From the NCBI GenBank assembly GCA_965371445.1, contig CBDUYN010000024.1, positions 1 through 64,000 on the forward strand: a DNA stretch of 64,000 nt. The letters are read 5' to 3'. This DNA is from DASWIG01 sp965371445 (GTDB lineage Bacteria > Acidobacteriota > Thermoanaerobaculia > Multivoradales > J023). Below are positions 7,899 to 16,657 of this stretch, piece after piece. Both the position numbers and the translations under genes were made by a program. The first letter of the stretch is position 1. Every line of letters begins with the position of its first letter. The notes beneath the pieces are model-generated. The model was given only the letters and a program-made list of their open reading frames with translations. It had not been told where the DNA came from and made no database searches.

Positions 7899-8459
7899 TC
7901 AGTCTCCTTGCGGGAGGTAGTCGTGGAGCCCGGCGATCAAACGCTTGCGGGCGCGGTAGACGTTGATTTTGACCTGGGGGAGGCTCCAGCCGGTTTGGCG
8001 GGCCACGTCGGCGTAGCTGTGCTGCTCGGCGATGGCCAGCTGAAACGCCCGGCGATGGGCCTCGGGGAGCTCCTCGAGGAGGACGCCGAGCCGGTCGCGG
8101 AAGGCGCTCCAGGCGGCGTCGCGCTCAGGGTTCTCGGACGAAGGGGCGATGCGGCTCAGCCGTTCCTCCTCGCTCGCCTCCTCGCCGCCGATCCCGTCGC
8201 CCACCGCCACCACCAGCCGCGGACGGCGCAGGCGGTTTGAGAGGAGGTTCTTGGCCGTCGCCAGGAGATAGGCCCGGACGTTGCCGTCGGGCTGAAACGT
8301 GCCGGCGCGGATCGCCCGCACGAACGTCTCCTGGAGCAAGTCCTCGGCTTCCTCGGGGCGCAGGCGGCGCCGGAGGAAGGCGAGCACCACTCCGGCGTGG
8401 GCGTTGTAGGCCGCCCGCCACAGATCCTCGTCCTGTCGGATGGCTGCTGCTGCTGTCAA
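7899..8459 (-). CDS. ECF-family RNA polymerase sigma factor
   Basis: 186 residues. Region 2 shows EEAEDLLQETFVRAI (about 36-50) and NVRAYLLATAKNLLSNRLR; region 4 shows LPEAHRRAFQLAIAEQHSY and the helix-turn-helix WSLPQVKINVYRARKRL. The frame begins with TTG at 8459 preceded by GAGGTGAG; no in-frame ATG upstream is available. It is followed directly by its anti-sigma factor. The promoter motif at 8488-8516 suggests autoregulation. Confidence 0.9.
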   Translation of the reverse strand: MTAAAAIRQDEDLWRAAYNAHAGVVLAFLRRRLRPEEAEDLLQETFVRAIRAGTFQPDGNVRAYLLATAKNLLSNRLRRPRLVVAVGDGIGGEEASEEERLSRIAPSSENPERDAAWSAFRDRLGVLLEELPEAHRRAFQLAIAEQHSYADVARQTGWSLPQVKINVYRARKRLIAGLHDYLPQGD

Positions 8460-8487
8460 GTCATCTCACCTCGGGCCTCTCGAGAGA

Positions 8488-8516
8488 GTAAGACACCTGA
8501 AGCGTCGATTGGTTAC
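8488..8516 (-). promoter_or_regulatory. Predicted autoregulated ECF promoter of the sigma-factor gene
   Basis: Minus-strand GTAACC, 15-nt spacer, TGTC, ending about 30 nt before the TTG start at 8459. It matches the motif at 7213-7240 in both elements, in spacer length and in the AATCG extension, as expected for two promoters read by the same ECF sigma factor. The opposite gene (8567, plus strand) starts about 50 nt away, so the promoters may be divergent. Confidence 0.6.
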
Positions 8517-8566
8517 AGCTCGGCCGGGAAATTCACCACTGAGGATCTGCGGTAGCATGCCGCCCC

Positions 8567-9247
8567 ATGACCGACTACCTCCCCTGCATCGAGCAGAACC
8601 CCGAAACCCCCGCCATCGCCTCCGTGGTCTGGCTGCACGGTCTCGGCGCCAACGGCCACGACTTCGCCCCCGTGCCGCCGGTGCTCGGCCTGCCGCCGGA
8701 GCTGCCGGTACGCTTCGTCTTTCCGCACGCGCCTTCGATCCCCGTGACCTTGAACATGGGTTTCGTGATGCCGGCCTGGTACGACATCCGCAGCCTCGAC
8801 GAGCGCGGCCACGACGTGGAGGGCGTCGAGCGAAGCGCGGGCCAGGTCCGCCGGCTCGTCGAGCGTGAGGTCGAGCGCGGCATCGCGCCGCACAGGATCG
8901 TCCTCGCCGGCTTCTCCCAGGGCGGGGCCATGGCCCTACACGTGGGCCTGCGTTTCCCCGAACGCCTCGCCGGCATCATGGCACTCTCCTCCTACCTCCT
9001 GCTCGGCGACCGCCTGGAGGCCGAAGCGAGCGACGCCAACCGGAAGACGCCGATCTTCCAGGCCCACGGCGTCTACGATCCCATGGTGGAGCTCAACTAT
9101 GGGATGAGGAGCCGCGCCCTCCTGGAAGAGCAGGGCTATGACGTCGCCTGGCACGAGTACCCCATGGAACACGCCGTCTGTCCCGAGGAGCTCACCGACA
9201 TCGGTGGCTGGCTGCGCGGCGTCTTCCAGCGGGGAACGTCGACTTGA
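8567..9247 (+). CDS. Carboxylesterase/phospholipase of the Abhydrolase_2 type
   Basis: 226 residues, cytoplasmic, no signal peptide. It has the classic alpha/beta-hydrolase layout: oxyanion strand VVWLHGLGANGHDF (20-33), nucleophile Ser117 in GFSQGG, acid Asp171 in HGVYDPMV and base His202 in MEHAVCPEE. Length and the motif WYDIRS match the bacterial EstB/acyl-protein-thioesterase-like carboxylesterases that cleave short-chain esters. The ATG at 8567 is the first in frame. The gene diverges from the sigma-factor operon. Confidence 0.9.
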   Translation: MTDYLPCIEQNPETPAIASVVWLHGLGANGHDFAPVPPVLGLPPELPVRFVFPHAPSIPVTLNMGFVMPAWYDIRSLDERGHDVEGVERSAGQVRRLVEREVERGIAPHRIVLAGFSQGGAMALHVGLRFPERLAGIMALSSYLLLGDRLEAEASDANRKTPIFQAHGVYDPMVELNYGMRSRALLEEQGYDVAWHEYPMEHAVCPEELTDIGGWLRGVFQRGTST

Positions 9248-9321
9248 GCCGGCTCGACGCGGGCCGGCTCGCCATCGTCCTGCCGCCGCGCTGGACGCGG
9301 CAGGACGGGATTCGTACAATC

Positions 9322-9546
9322 ATGGGAATGTATGGACCGAAGGATCGCACGTTTGACGGCAACGGACCCCCGACGACGACCATCCTGACGCTCGAGCTGC
9401 CGTATGAGCTCAGCTTCCGCCTGCGTCAGGCGATGCGCCGGGACGGCCGCCGGTCGCTCAGCAAAGTCGCCCTGGAGGCGCTCGAAGCTTGGGTCGAAGA
9501 CGACGAGCGGCACGCACAGGGCGAGGCGGCCGGCGACGACGCCTGA
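9322..9546 (+). CDS. Small ribbon-helix-helix-like protein
   Basis: 74 residues from ATG 9322 (another in-frame ATG at 9328; the frame extends back to a TTG at 9244). After a 20-residue lead the sequence TTTILTLELPYELSFRLRQ looks like an RHH DNA-binding strand-helix, followed by RRSLSKVALEALEAWVEDDE. The fold matches CopG/Arc-type regulators or solitary antitoxins. No toxin gene is adjacent. Regulator or orphan antitoxin are both possible. Confidence 0.55.
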   Translation: MGMYGPKDRTFDGNGPPTTTILTLELPYELSFRLRQAMRRDGRRSLSKVALEALEAWVEDDERHAQGEAAGDDA

Positions 9547-9618
9547 GAGGTCGGACGAGGCCGCCGCACCGCGGCCGTGGCCGCGGTGGGAGAGTGTGCG
9601 CCTGAGAGAGGAGGAGCC

Positions 9619-10401
9619 TTGATCCGCCATCGTTTCAACCACGGCCTCTACATCCGGGAACGCGACGTGCCCGACGCCGCCGGCTCACTGGTCTACATCC
9701 ACGGCCTCGGCGAGTCGGGGCTTTGCTTCGAAGGGCTCCTCGCCGCGCCTCGCCTCGAGCGCTGGCGGCAGCTGGCTCCCGACATGCCTGGCTACGGGAA
9801 ATGCCCGTGGGCGCCCCATCCCCTGGGCCTGGCGGAGCATGCCGACCATCTGGCGCGTTGGATGGAGTGGGCGGTCGACGGCCCGGCGATCGTGGTCGGG
9901 CATTCGATGGGCGGCGTGATCGGTACGCTGCTGGCCGAGAGGCACCCGCACCACGTGCGGGCTTTCCTCAACGTCGAGGGCAACATCTCGCGCGACGACT
10001 GCGGTTTCTCAGGCCGAGTTGCGGGGCAGCCGCTGGCCCAATTCGTCGCCACCGGCATCGATCGCCTCCTGGACGACCTCTATCGCCAAGGTCTGGACGA
10101 CCCGGCGATTCGCACCTACTACCCCAGCGTGCGCCTGTGCGATCCCCGCGCCTACCACCGGAACAGCGTCGAGCTGGTGCAGGTGTCACGAAGCGAGGAG
10201 CTGGCGGCGCGCATGGCACGCCTCAATGTCCCCGCGCTCTTCGTCGCCGGTCTCCCGCGAGGCATCGCCGAGCGCTCACGACGGATCCTCGACGAGGCCG
10301 GCGTAGCCTGGTGTGGGGTCGAGGACGCCGGTCACTGGCCCTTTATCGACCAGGACGACACCTTCATCGACGAAATGGTCGCTTTTCTGAGCACCCTTTA
10401 A
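9619..10401 (+). CDS. Alpha/beta hydrolase
   Basis: 260 residues from a TTG start at 9619, picked because GAGAGGAGGA lies directly upstream and homology-like sequence begins at IRHRFNHGLYIRER. Motifs: HGLGESG (oxyanion region, about 28-34), nucleophile Ser96 in GHSMGG and His in EDAGHWPFIDQDD near the C-terminus. No signal peptide. Substrate cannot be assigned. The 3' end overlaps the convergent gene at 10398 by a few bases. Confidence 0.85.
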   Translation: MIRHRFNHGLYIRERDVPDAAGSLVYIHGLGESGLCFEGLLAAPRLERWRQLAPDMPGYGKCPWAPHPLGLAEHADHLARWMEWAVDGPAIVVGHSMGGVIGTLLAERHPHHVRAFLNVEGNISRDDCGFSGRVAGQPLAQFVATGIDRLLDDLYRQGLDDPAIRTYYPSVRLCDPRAYHRNSVELVQVSRSEELAARMARLNVPALFVAGLPRGIAERSRRILDEAGVAWCGVEDAGHWPFIDQDDTFIDEMVAFLSTL

Positions 10402-10799
10402 GGGCCGTCGTCCGCTGCCGGCAGGGGATCTTTCTTCGACGGCTTCTCGCAGTAAAAAGGCGGCCCCTCAAGGTCGCTGTGGTAGCGGTAGGTCTTCTTC
10501 TTCGCCTTGAGCTCGAAGAGCGCCCCGTCCTGGAGGGCCTGGAGGTACATCCTGTCCGGCTCGGGACAGCCGAGAGCGCTGTTGCGCCAGACGACTCTTT
10601 CGGCGCGCACGGTCTTGACGCCCTCGACGGCGATCTCCAGTCGCTCTGCCAGGTCGTCACGGGCCTGATCGAGGAGCTTTTCGAGGACGGCGTCCTCGCC
10701 GTCGTCCTGCCCCGGCTTCTCTTCCTGCCCGGCGCCAGCGGTGCCTGAGACGGCCAGAGCGAAGACCAGGCAACCCGGGACCAGCTTTCCTAAGCGCAT
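10398..10799 (-). CDS. Small secreted protein of a conserved LGCPEP family
   Basis: 133 residues with a signal peptide (MRLGKLVPGCLVFALAVSG..., cleavage near GAG). The core pattern W-x-N-S-A-LGCPEP-x-x-MYLQAL-x-x-G-x(2)-F-x-L-x-A-x(3)-Y-x-YHS recalls a widespread uncharacterised bacterial periplasmic family whose members have W-x-D-G-S-LGCP-x-P-G-x-x-Y-T-Q-A and YHS. Two cysteines (LGC and FYC) could form a disulfide. Function unknown. Confidence 0.7.
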   Translation of the reverse strand: MRLGKLVPGCLVFALAVSGTAGAGQEEKPGQDDGEDAVLEKLLDQARDDLAERLEIAVEGVKTVRAERVVWRNSALGCPEPDRMYLQALQDGALFELKAKKKTYRYHSDLEGPPFYCEKPSKKDPLPAADDGP

Positions 10800-10878
10800 C
10801 GCATGCTCCTTTTCCGTCGTCCTTCTCGTCCTCTATCGTAGCGCGACTCGGCACGGCGAGCGGTGATATCTTTCCCCC

Positions 10879-11955
10879 ATGAGCCGCGTAGGACTGATTT
10901 TCGGGGGCCGCAGCGTCGAGCACAAGGTCTCGGTCGCCTCGGCCCGGACGGTGGCCCGTGGCCTTCAGGAGGCCGGGCATGCCGTCGTCCCCCTCGGTAT
11001 CGCGCCCGATGGCTGTTGGACCGATCCGACGGCCGCCGTGAGCGCGCTGCATGGCGAGGCCGACAGCCTGCCACCGCAGGGTACGAGCATCCTCCGGAGC
11101 CTCCAGCCCCTTCTTGAAGCCGAGGCCGACGTCTTCTTCCCCATCGTCCACGGTACCTGGGGCGAGGACGGTACCCTTCAGGGCCTGCTCGAGATGCTCG
11201 ACGTCCCCTACACCGGAGCCGGGGTCACCTCCAGCGCCCTGGCGATGGACAAGGTCTTCTGCAAGCAGCTCCTCGAGGCCCACGGCCTGCCGGTAGTGGA
11301 GTACGAGGCCGTCACCAGCGTCGAATTCGAGCGGGACCCCAAGGCCGCGCTCGAGCGGCTCGGACGGCTGCCGACGCCGGTCTTCGTGAAGCCGAGCGTC
11401 GGCGGCTCGAGCGTCGGGGTGAGCAAGGTGGAGGAGCGCGGGGGGCTCTGTGCCGCGCTCACCGACGCGTTGCGCTTCGACGAGCGGCTGCTCGTCGAGC
11501 GTGGCGTCGCGGGCCGGGAGCTGGAGTGCGCCGTCCTCGGCTACCGGCAGCTCGAGGCTTCGCCGGTCGGCGAGATCGTCCCCGGCAAGTCCTTCTACGA
11601 CTATACGGACAAGTACCTCGAAGAAGGCGCCCAGCTGATCCTGCCTGCCGAGCTCGACGAGAAGACGACCGAGCGTCTGCGCGCTATGGCGACCGCCGCT
11701 TTCGCTGCCGTCGGCGGCTGGGGCATGGCACGGGTCGACTTCCTCCTGGAGGACGGCGAGCGTCCCTACGTCAACGAGATCAACACCCTGCCCGGTTTCA
11801 CCGACATCTCGATGTATCCCAAGCTGTGGGAGCTGGCGGGTGTGGCGTTGCCGCAGCTCGTCGACCGCCTGGTCGAAATCGCCCGCGAGCGTCACGCGGA
11901 CCGCCGCAAGCTCGACCAGGGAATCAAGAGCTGGATCGCCGAGGTCAGCGGATAG
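10879..11955 (+). CDS. ddl: D-alanine--D-alanine ligase
   Basis: 358 residues; joins two D-alanines with ATP for peptidoglycan precursor synthesis in the cytoplasm. The N-terminal domain starts LIFGGRSVEHKVSVASA. The ATP-grasp signature is visible: HGTWGEDGTLQGLLEMLDVP, YTGAGVTSSALAMDK, PVFVKPSVGGSSVGVSKV, and the metal-binding C-terminal stretch RVDFLLEDGE...YVNEINTLPGFT. The usual family form HGxxGEDG is kept. Monocistronic by spacing; not adjacent to murC/ftsQ as in many genomes. Confidence 0.95.
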   Translation: MSRVGLIFGGRSVEHKVSVASARTVARGLQEAGHAVVPLGIAPDGCWTDPTAAVSALHGEADSLPPQGTSILRSLQPLLEAEADVFFPIVHGTWGEDGTLQGLLEMLDVPYTGAGVTSSALAMDKVFCKQLLEAHGLPVVEYEAVTSVEFERDPKAALERLGRLPTPVFVKPSVGGSSVGVSKVEERGGLCAALTDALRFDERLLVERGVAGRELECAVLGYRQLEASPVGEIVPGKSFYDYTDKYLEEGAQLILPAELDEKTTERLRAMATAAFAAVGGWGMARVDFLLEDGERPYVNEINTLPGFTDISMYPKLWELAGVALPQLVDRLVEIARERHADRRKLDQGIKSWIAEVSG

Positions 11956-11990
11956 GGACGGCGCGTGCTTTTTGAGGTAGAATACACCTC

Positions 11991-12230
11991 ATGGAAGCTC
12001 TGCGCGAGCCGATTCGTGACCCCGAGACCACCCGGCGCTTCGAGGAGACGATGGAGCTCTTCGAGACCGCGGTACAGATCATGCGCCAGAACATCCGGCG
12101 GCGGAACCCGGAGCTGACGGAGGACGAGGTCGACGAGCGCCTCCAGGAATGGCTGCTCGACCGTACCGGCGATCACGAGTCGCCGACCTTCCGGCGCAGC
12201 CACCGCTGGCGTCACCTCATGCAGCCGTGA
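11991..12230 (+). CDS. Small charged protein paired with a nucleotidyltransferase
   Basis: 79 residues, helical and charged: RRFEETMELFETAVQIMRQ, then RRRNPELTEDEVDERLQEWL and a C-terminal RRSHRWRHLMQP. No known motif. The stop codon overlaps the GTG start of the next gene (GTGA). The tight pairing with an AbiEii-like nucleotidyltransferase suggests a cognate antitoxin or small partner, by analogy with AbiEi/AbiEii and related pairs; it lacks the AbiEi winged helix. Confidence 0.65.
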   Translation: MEALREPIRDPETTRRFEETMELFETAVQIMRQNIRRRNPELTEDEVDERLQEWLLDRTGDHESPTFRRSHRWRHLMQP

Positions 12231-12832
12231 GCCTTCCACTCTTTGAAGCCCTGGCGGAGATCAATCTGGATCTTCGCCAACTCCGCGTCCGTTGGGCGCT
12301 TCTCGGAGGGCTGGCGGTGTCGATCCGGTCCGAGCCGAGGACGACCAAGGACATCGACCTGGCGATCGCCGTCGCCGACGATCGTGAGGCCGAGCGAATC
12401 ATCGGCGACTTCATGGCTCGGGGTTATCGAATGCTCCACGAGCCTCTGGAGCGCACGGACATGGACCGCATGTCGACGGTCCGGTTGGTGGCGTCCGCGA
12501 GGTCGGGTCGGGTAATCGTCGATCTCCTCTTCGCTTCCTCGGGCATCGAGCCCGAAATCGTCGCCGCGGCCGAGCTTCGCGAAGCCGTGCCGGGAGTCGA
12601 GCTGCCGGTGATCACGACAGCACATCTCTTGGCGGTCAAGATTCTGGCCGGCCGCGACAAGGACCGTGCGGACATTCAGTCGCTATTGCGATACGCGTCA
12701 CAGGAAGATCTCCTGGAAGCGCGGGAGGCTCTGGACCTCATCTCAAGACGCGGCTTTGACCAGGGACGGAATCTCCAGGTCGAGCTCGCGGAGCACGTTG
12801 CACGGTTCTCGCAGTCGGTCGGAGGTAGGTGA
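12227..12832 (+). CDS. AbiEii/AbiGii-like nucleotidyltransferase
   Basis: 201 residues from a GTG at 12227 that overlaps the upstream stop. It has the minimal nucleotidyltransferase signature: LLGGLAVSIRSEPRTTKDID, in which GG and the DxD of KDIDLAI form the active site, and a third carboxylate probably in GRVIVDLLFASSG. The later helical part (AHLLAVKILAGRDKDRADI) is typical of the AbiEii toxin family, which transfers nucleotides onto tRNA or other targets. It sits between a small protein and the large NTPase gene, 6 bp upstream of the latter. Confidence 0.8.
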   Translation: MSLPLFEALAEINLDLRQLRVRWALLGGLAVSIRSEPRTTKDIDLAIAVADDREAERIIGDFMARGYRMLHEPLERTDMDRMSTVRLVASARSGRVIVDLLFASSGIEPEIVAAAELREAVPGVELPVITTAHLLAVKILAGRDKDRADIQSLLRYASQEDLLEAREALDLISRRGFDQGRNLQVELAEHVARFSQSVGGR

Positions 12833-12838
12833 GAGTCG

Positions 12839-15800
12839 ATGGCCAGATTCGATCAGCAGATCCTCGACGCCCTCGCTCGCCCGCTCGATCCGAATCTCTT
12901 CGAGGAGTGTGCCTGCGATCTCCTTCGTGAAGTCTTTCCAGGTCTCTTCCCGACTCGAGGAGGTGACGATGCGGGGATGGACGGAGGCATTGCCGACGGA
13001 CAAGGAGAGCCCTTCCCACTGGTCTGCACGACGGGAAGAGACGTCATCGGCAATTTGACCAAGAATTTACGCACCTATAAGAGCAAGGGAGGAATCCGCA
13101 GGAAAGTTGCTCTGGCGACCTCACGGGAGCTTACGGGCAAGAAAGTGCAGAACCTCCGCAAGCGCGCTCGCGAAGAAGAATTCGAGCTGATCGGACCCTA
13201 CGATCGGTATGCGATGAGGGACCATCTCTACGGTAGGCCCGATTGGTGCTTGAAGCTACTCGGCCTTACCGGGGAGCCGTCCGCCCTCTCAACGGTCCCC
13301 AAGTCCAATCGCCCCAGCCCGGAGCTCAAGCTCGTCGGTCGAGAAGCGGATCTTGAGTGGTTGAGATCGACGGAAGGGGATCGGTTGCTCGTCGGACAAC
13401 CGGGCTCGGGCAAGACGTATCTGCTGCGCGCTCTTGTCCGCCAGGGCAAAGGGCTCTTCTTGGTTGACGACGACAAGACGGCGATCGCTAATGCTGCTCG
13501 AGAAGAACGGCCAGAGGCGATCATCGTCGATGATGCGCATCGCGACCCCAAGATCCTCGAGAATCTGCTCCAGTTGCGTGAGGAGCTACGCCAGGAGAAG
13601 GAGGTGTCGATATTCTCGATCGTGGCGACATGTTGGCCGGGCGCCAAGGATCAAATCAGGACTGCGATGGGAACGCTTGAGAAGCAGCAAGTTCGGCACC
13701 TGGAGCTGATGATCCGGAAAGAGATCCTCGAGATCATCGAGCAACTTCTTCCGGGCTGGAACGACGAGATTCTGAGGATACTTGTCGACCAGGCGTCGAA
13801 CAAACCAGGAATTGCCGTCACGTTGGCTTGGCTCTGTTTGAGGGGTGACTGGCGCGACGTCGTTGGCGGGAACGCTTTGTGGTCGACGTTGGAGCCGACT
13901 TTCAAAGAGCTGGTGGGTTCCGAGGCTACGGATTTCTTGGGTGTTGTGAGCCTCGGGGGCAAAGGAGGAGTGACTCTCGAAGCCATCGGCAATTTCTTGG
14001 CCTGGGGACGTCAGAAGGTTCGCGAAAAGGCGATCGGACTTGCCGCGGGTGGCGTCTTGACCGAGCTCAGAGATCGAAGGCTCGTGGTGGAATTGGCTGA
14101 CCTGCGATCCGTCTTGATTCGTCGAACCTTCTTCGAAGGTGTCGCGGCCTTCGAGTATCGAGATCTTCTTGCCAAGGTTTCAGACCGCGACGCCGCGATC
14201 TGCGAGATCGTCCGAGCGGCTCGCCTTGGGGCCGAAGTCTCGGATCGCGAGCTTCGAGAGTTGGCGCAAAGCACCGAAGACCGCGATGTCTGGCGCGGTA
14301 TGGCCGCGTTAGAGGGCCATTCTGTATGGGCTTTGGAGAACGCTCCGTTTGACGCTGTGCATCTGGCCACCGAGGCTTTGCAGTATGCGCCGGAAAGGGT
14401 GATTCAGCTGCTGCTCGAGCGCGCCAGCGGCGAGCCGGGGCCCCTTCACTCGAGAGGGGACCATCCGTTTCGTATCCTACAAGCTTGGCTTCAAAAGCTC
14501 ATCTCTCCCAAGGAACTCGTGGTCAGACGTCGCCGGGTCATAGCCGAAGCTCGAGGCTTTTTGCAGCACGGCGGGGATCGGTCGGTCGCCATTCATGCTG
14601 CCTGCCTGGCTCTTTCTTACGACATCCGAGACCATCGCCGGGATCCACTGGGGGCCACGCTCATCGAGAGCTCAGATATTCTTCCTCTTCAGGCGATAGA
14701 CGAAGTGGTAGCGCTCTGGCCGCAAGTGTGCGAGCTGGTTCAAGATCTCGAAAGCACCGTCTGGCAGCATCTTTGGGAAATGCTGCAAAGATGGACCTGG
14801 CCGAGTACTACCCGGTTCACGACCGAACAAGAAGAGCACATGCACACTTTTGCCGCCAGGGTGATTCAGGATCTGGCTCCTATGGCCCGGCAAAACCAAG
14901 GGCTGAGCGCCAAGCTCCGGCAGCTGGCACGGCGAGTCGGTAGTGATGTAGAGGTTGAAATCGATCCGATTTTTGAACTCCTCTACCTAGGTGAGCCTGG
15001 GGATCTCAGCGATTGGCAACGTAGAGAAGAGGAAAGGCGTGAAGAAGTCCAAAAACTCGCAAACGCGTGGGCGTTTGAACGCGAGCCTCATGACGTAGCA
15101 CGAATTCTGGTTTACTACGAGAAGGAATCCGCCTGGGCGCAGGGCTCCCAGTGGTGGCCGGTGACGCTCTGTAGTAGCCTGGCCGAGAACGTCGAACACC
15201 CGAGCCGTTGGCTGGAAGCCTTCCTCGATGGGCAAACGCCGCCGAAGCTCGTCCTGCCGTTCTTGAAGAGCTCAGCCAGAAGGCGGCTGAAGGGCTGGGA
15301 AGCCTCGGTCGAGCGTTGCTTTGACCAGGAGGACTATGTAGAGATTGCGGTACAAGTAGTTCTGCTGCTTACGGCCCCCCCAGGGGACCTTCTGCGGATG
15401 GCCCTCTCACGCGTCAACCGGTGGCCTCTTCTGGTCAGAAACCTGGCGTTGCGGCGCGAGATGCCGATCCCCACCCTACTGGCTCTCTTGCGGCACTCGG
15501 ATGTCGAAGTCGGTCTTCATGCAGCAACGGGAGAATGGTACGCCAAGCCCAAAGGCACGGTAAGATCCGAGATTCGCCCGACTTGGCGGCTTGCCGTCCT
15601 AAGGTCTGCCGAAGAGGACGACCGGAGAGTCGGCATGCTGAGCTACGAGTTGAGGGAAATCCTGGTTCGTGATAGTGCACTCGCTTGCGAGTGGCTCGGG
15701 AAAATTCTATCCTGTAAGGCTACCGCTTTTCCCGATCTAGATCTCGAATCGGTGGTGACAAACACCGATTTTGACGATCGGCAGCGGCTGACCCTCCTCG

Positions 15801-16246
15801 ATCAGGTGCCTGTCGGCTCCATGGCATCGGTTGTGATTCCTCGGTTGATCGACGGCCGGTTCGAGATTTATCGTGAGCTTCTTGGCCGGGATCGACTCAG
15901 GGCGTATCATCTTCATCCGCTCGAAGGGATTCCCGACGCGTCCTGGGTCGAAATGGCCCTTGCCGCTCTTGAACACGGCTACGAGCCCGCAATGATTGCC
16001 GAACGCTCGTTTCGGGAAAGACAAGCGACCAGTGTCATGATCTGGGGTCATGACCAGGACCACTGGCGTCGATGGGAGGACTCGTTTGCGGCCCTGGAAG
16101 AGCACTCCGATCGTCGTCTGCGCGAGGTTGCCCGAGTCGGGCGGGAAAAAGCGCGGGCACGAATCCAGGCGGCAGACGCCCGTCGACGCGAGTTCGATCT
16201 CACCGGCGAAGTCCGTGCCCCCTTTGGATTACCCCTTTTGGATTAG
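12839..16246 (+). CDS. Large Mrr-like-domain/P-loop NTPase protein, candidate STAND-type defence protein
   Basis: 1135 residues. The N-terminal 130 residues look like a restriction-endonuclease fold (FEECACDLLREVFPG, GGDDAGMDGG with Asp44/Asp48, LVCTTGRDVIGNLTKNLRTY), but a clear E-x-K pair is not visible. A P-loop NTPase follows: Walker A GQPGSGKT at 186-193, Walker B AIIVDDAH at 227-234 and a sensor-like IVATCWPG at 261-268. The remaining 700 residues are helical and could form HEAT/TPR-like repeats. This order (nuclease, NTPase, helical repeats) is that of STAND anti-phage sensors such as Avs. GC looks lower than in neighbours, which suggests transfer. The function is inferred; a different role is possible. 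Confidence 0.7.
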   Translation: MARFDQQILDALARPLDPNLFEECACDLLREVFPGLFPTRGGDDAGMDGGIADGQGEPFPLVCTTGRDVIGNLTKNLRTYKSKGGIRRKVALATSRELTGKKVQNLRKRAREEEFELIGPYDRYAMRDHLYGRPDWCLKLLGLTGEPSALSTVPKSNRPSPELKLVGREADLEWLRSTEGDRLLVGQPGSGKTYLLRALVRQGKGLFLVDDDKTAIANAAREERPEAIIVDDAHRDPKILENLLQLREELRQEKEVSIFSIVATCWPGAKDQIRTAMGTLEKQQVRHLELMIRKEILEIIEQLLPGWNDEILRILVDQASNKPGIAVTLAWLCLRGDWRDVVGGNALWSTLEPTFKELVGSEATDFLGVVSLGGKGGVTLEAIGNFLAWGRQKVREKAIGLAAGGVLTELRDRRLVVELADLRSVLIRRTFFEGVAAFEYRDLLAKVSDRDAAICEIVRAARLGAEVSDRELRELAQSTEDRDVWRGMAALEGHSVWALENAPFDAVHLATEALQYAPERVIQLLLERASGEPGPLHSRGDHPFRILQAWLQKLISPKELVVRRRRVIAEARGFLQHGGDRSVAIHAACLALSYDIRDHRRDPLGATLIESSDILPLQAIDEVVALWPQVCELVQDLESTVWQHLWEMLQRWTWPSTTRFTTEQEEHMHTFAARVIQDLAPMARQNQGLSAKLRQLARRVGSDVEVEIDPIFELLYLGEPGDLSDWQRREEERREEVQKLANAWAFEREPHDVARILVYYEKESAWAQGSQWWPVTLCSSLAENVEHPSRWLEAFLDGQTPPKLVLPFLKSSARRRLKGWEASVERCFDQEDYVEIAVQVVLLLTAPPGDLLRMALSRVNRWPLLVRNLALRREMPIPTLLALLRHSDVEVGLHAATGEWYAKPKGTVRSEIRPTWRLAVLRSAEEDDRRVGMLSYELREILVRDSALACEWLGKILSCKATAFPDLDLESVVTNTDFDDRQRLTLLDQVPVGSMASVVIPRLIDGRFEIYRELLGRDRLRAYHLHPLEGIPDASWVEMALAALEHGYEPAMIAERSFRERQATSVMIWGHDQDHWRRWEDSFAALEEHSDRRLREVARVGREKARARIQAADARRREFDLTGEVRAPFGLPLLD

Positions 16247-16657
16247 CTCGGTCTGAGGCGGCTTTTGCCACCTTCCCGTCCATAGCACGAGCCTTGACCC
16301 GAGCGTTGCATTGGATCCGGTGAAGGTTCTGATCCGGAACCCCGAAGGGGTTCCAGAAGGAGCCCTGTTGCCAGACCTCACCCCTGGTGAGCTTAGGCCA
16401 CCACCCTCGTGAGCCGTTCGTCCTTGGATTCCAGGACTTCTGGGCGTGTCCAGTCTCCGATAATGCGACGCTTGGGTTGAGGCCCGATGCGGAGGCGGCG
16501 CCGAAGACAAGGCCAAGCCGAGCCATCACAACCTCCTGAGATTGACCATCCACCCTTGAAGCCTTCGCTCAGTGATTCTCAGGTGCTTGACCTTGCCACC
16601 CAGAAGTCGAACGAGCCACCCCGGAAGGCCTTCGGTCAGCATTACCTCATCTAAGGC
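16247..16657. other. Non-coding gap with hairpins and repeat-like sequence
   Basis: No convincing gene. A perfect hairpin GGAACCCC-GAA-GGGGTTCC lies at 16336-16354. TAGCACGAGCCTTGACCCGA near 16282 resembles TAGCACGGGTCTTTAGGCCC near 40693, so both may be copies of one dispersed repeat. A minus-strand frame (16526-16200, 108 codons) has a good Shine-Dalgarno (AGGAGG) but its translation runs through this repeat sequence and into the 3' end of the NTPase gene on the other strand; it is probably a truncated gene start followed by junk. Confidence 0.5.

Noticed and set aside
16200..16526. 108-codon minus-strand gene with a good AGGAGG site
   Set aside because: Only the first 20 residues look like a protein start; the rest is repeat-like DNA and antisense of the NTPase gene.
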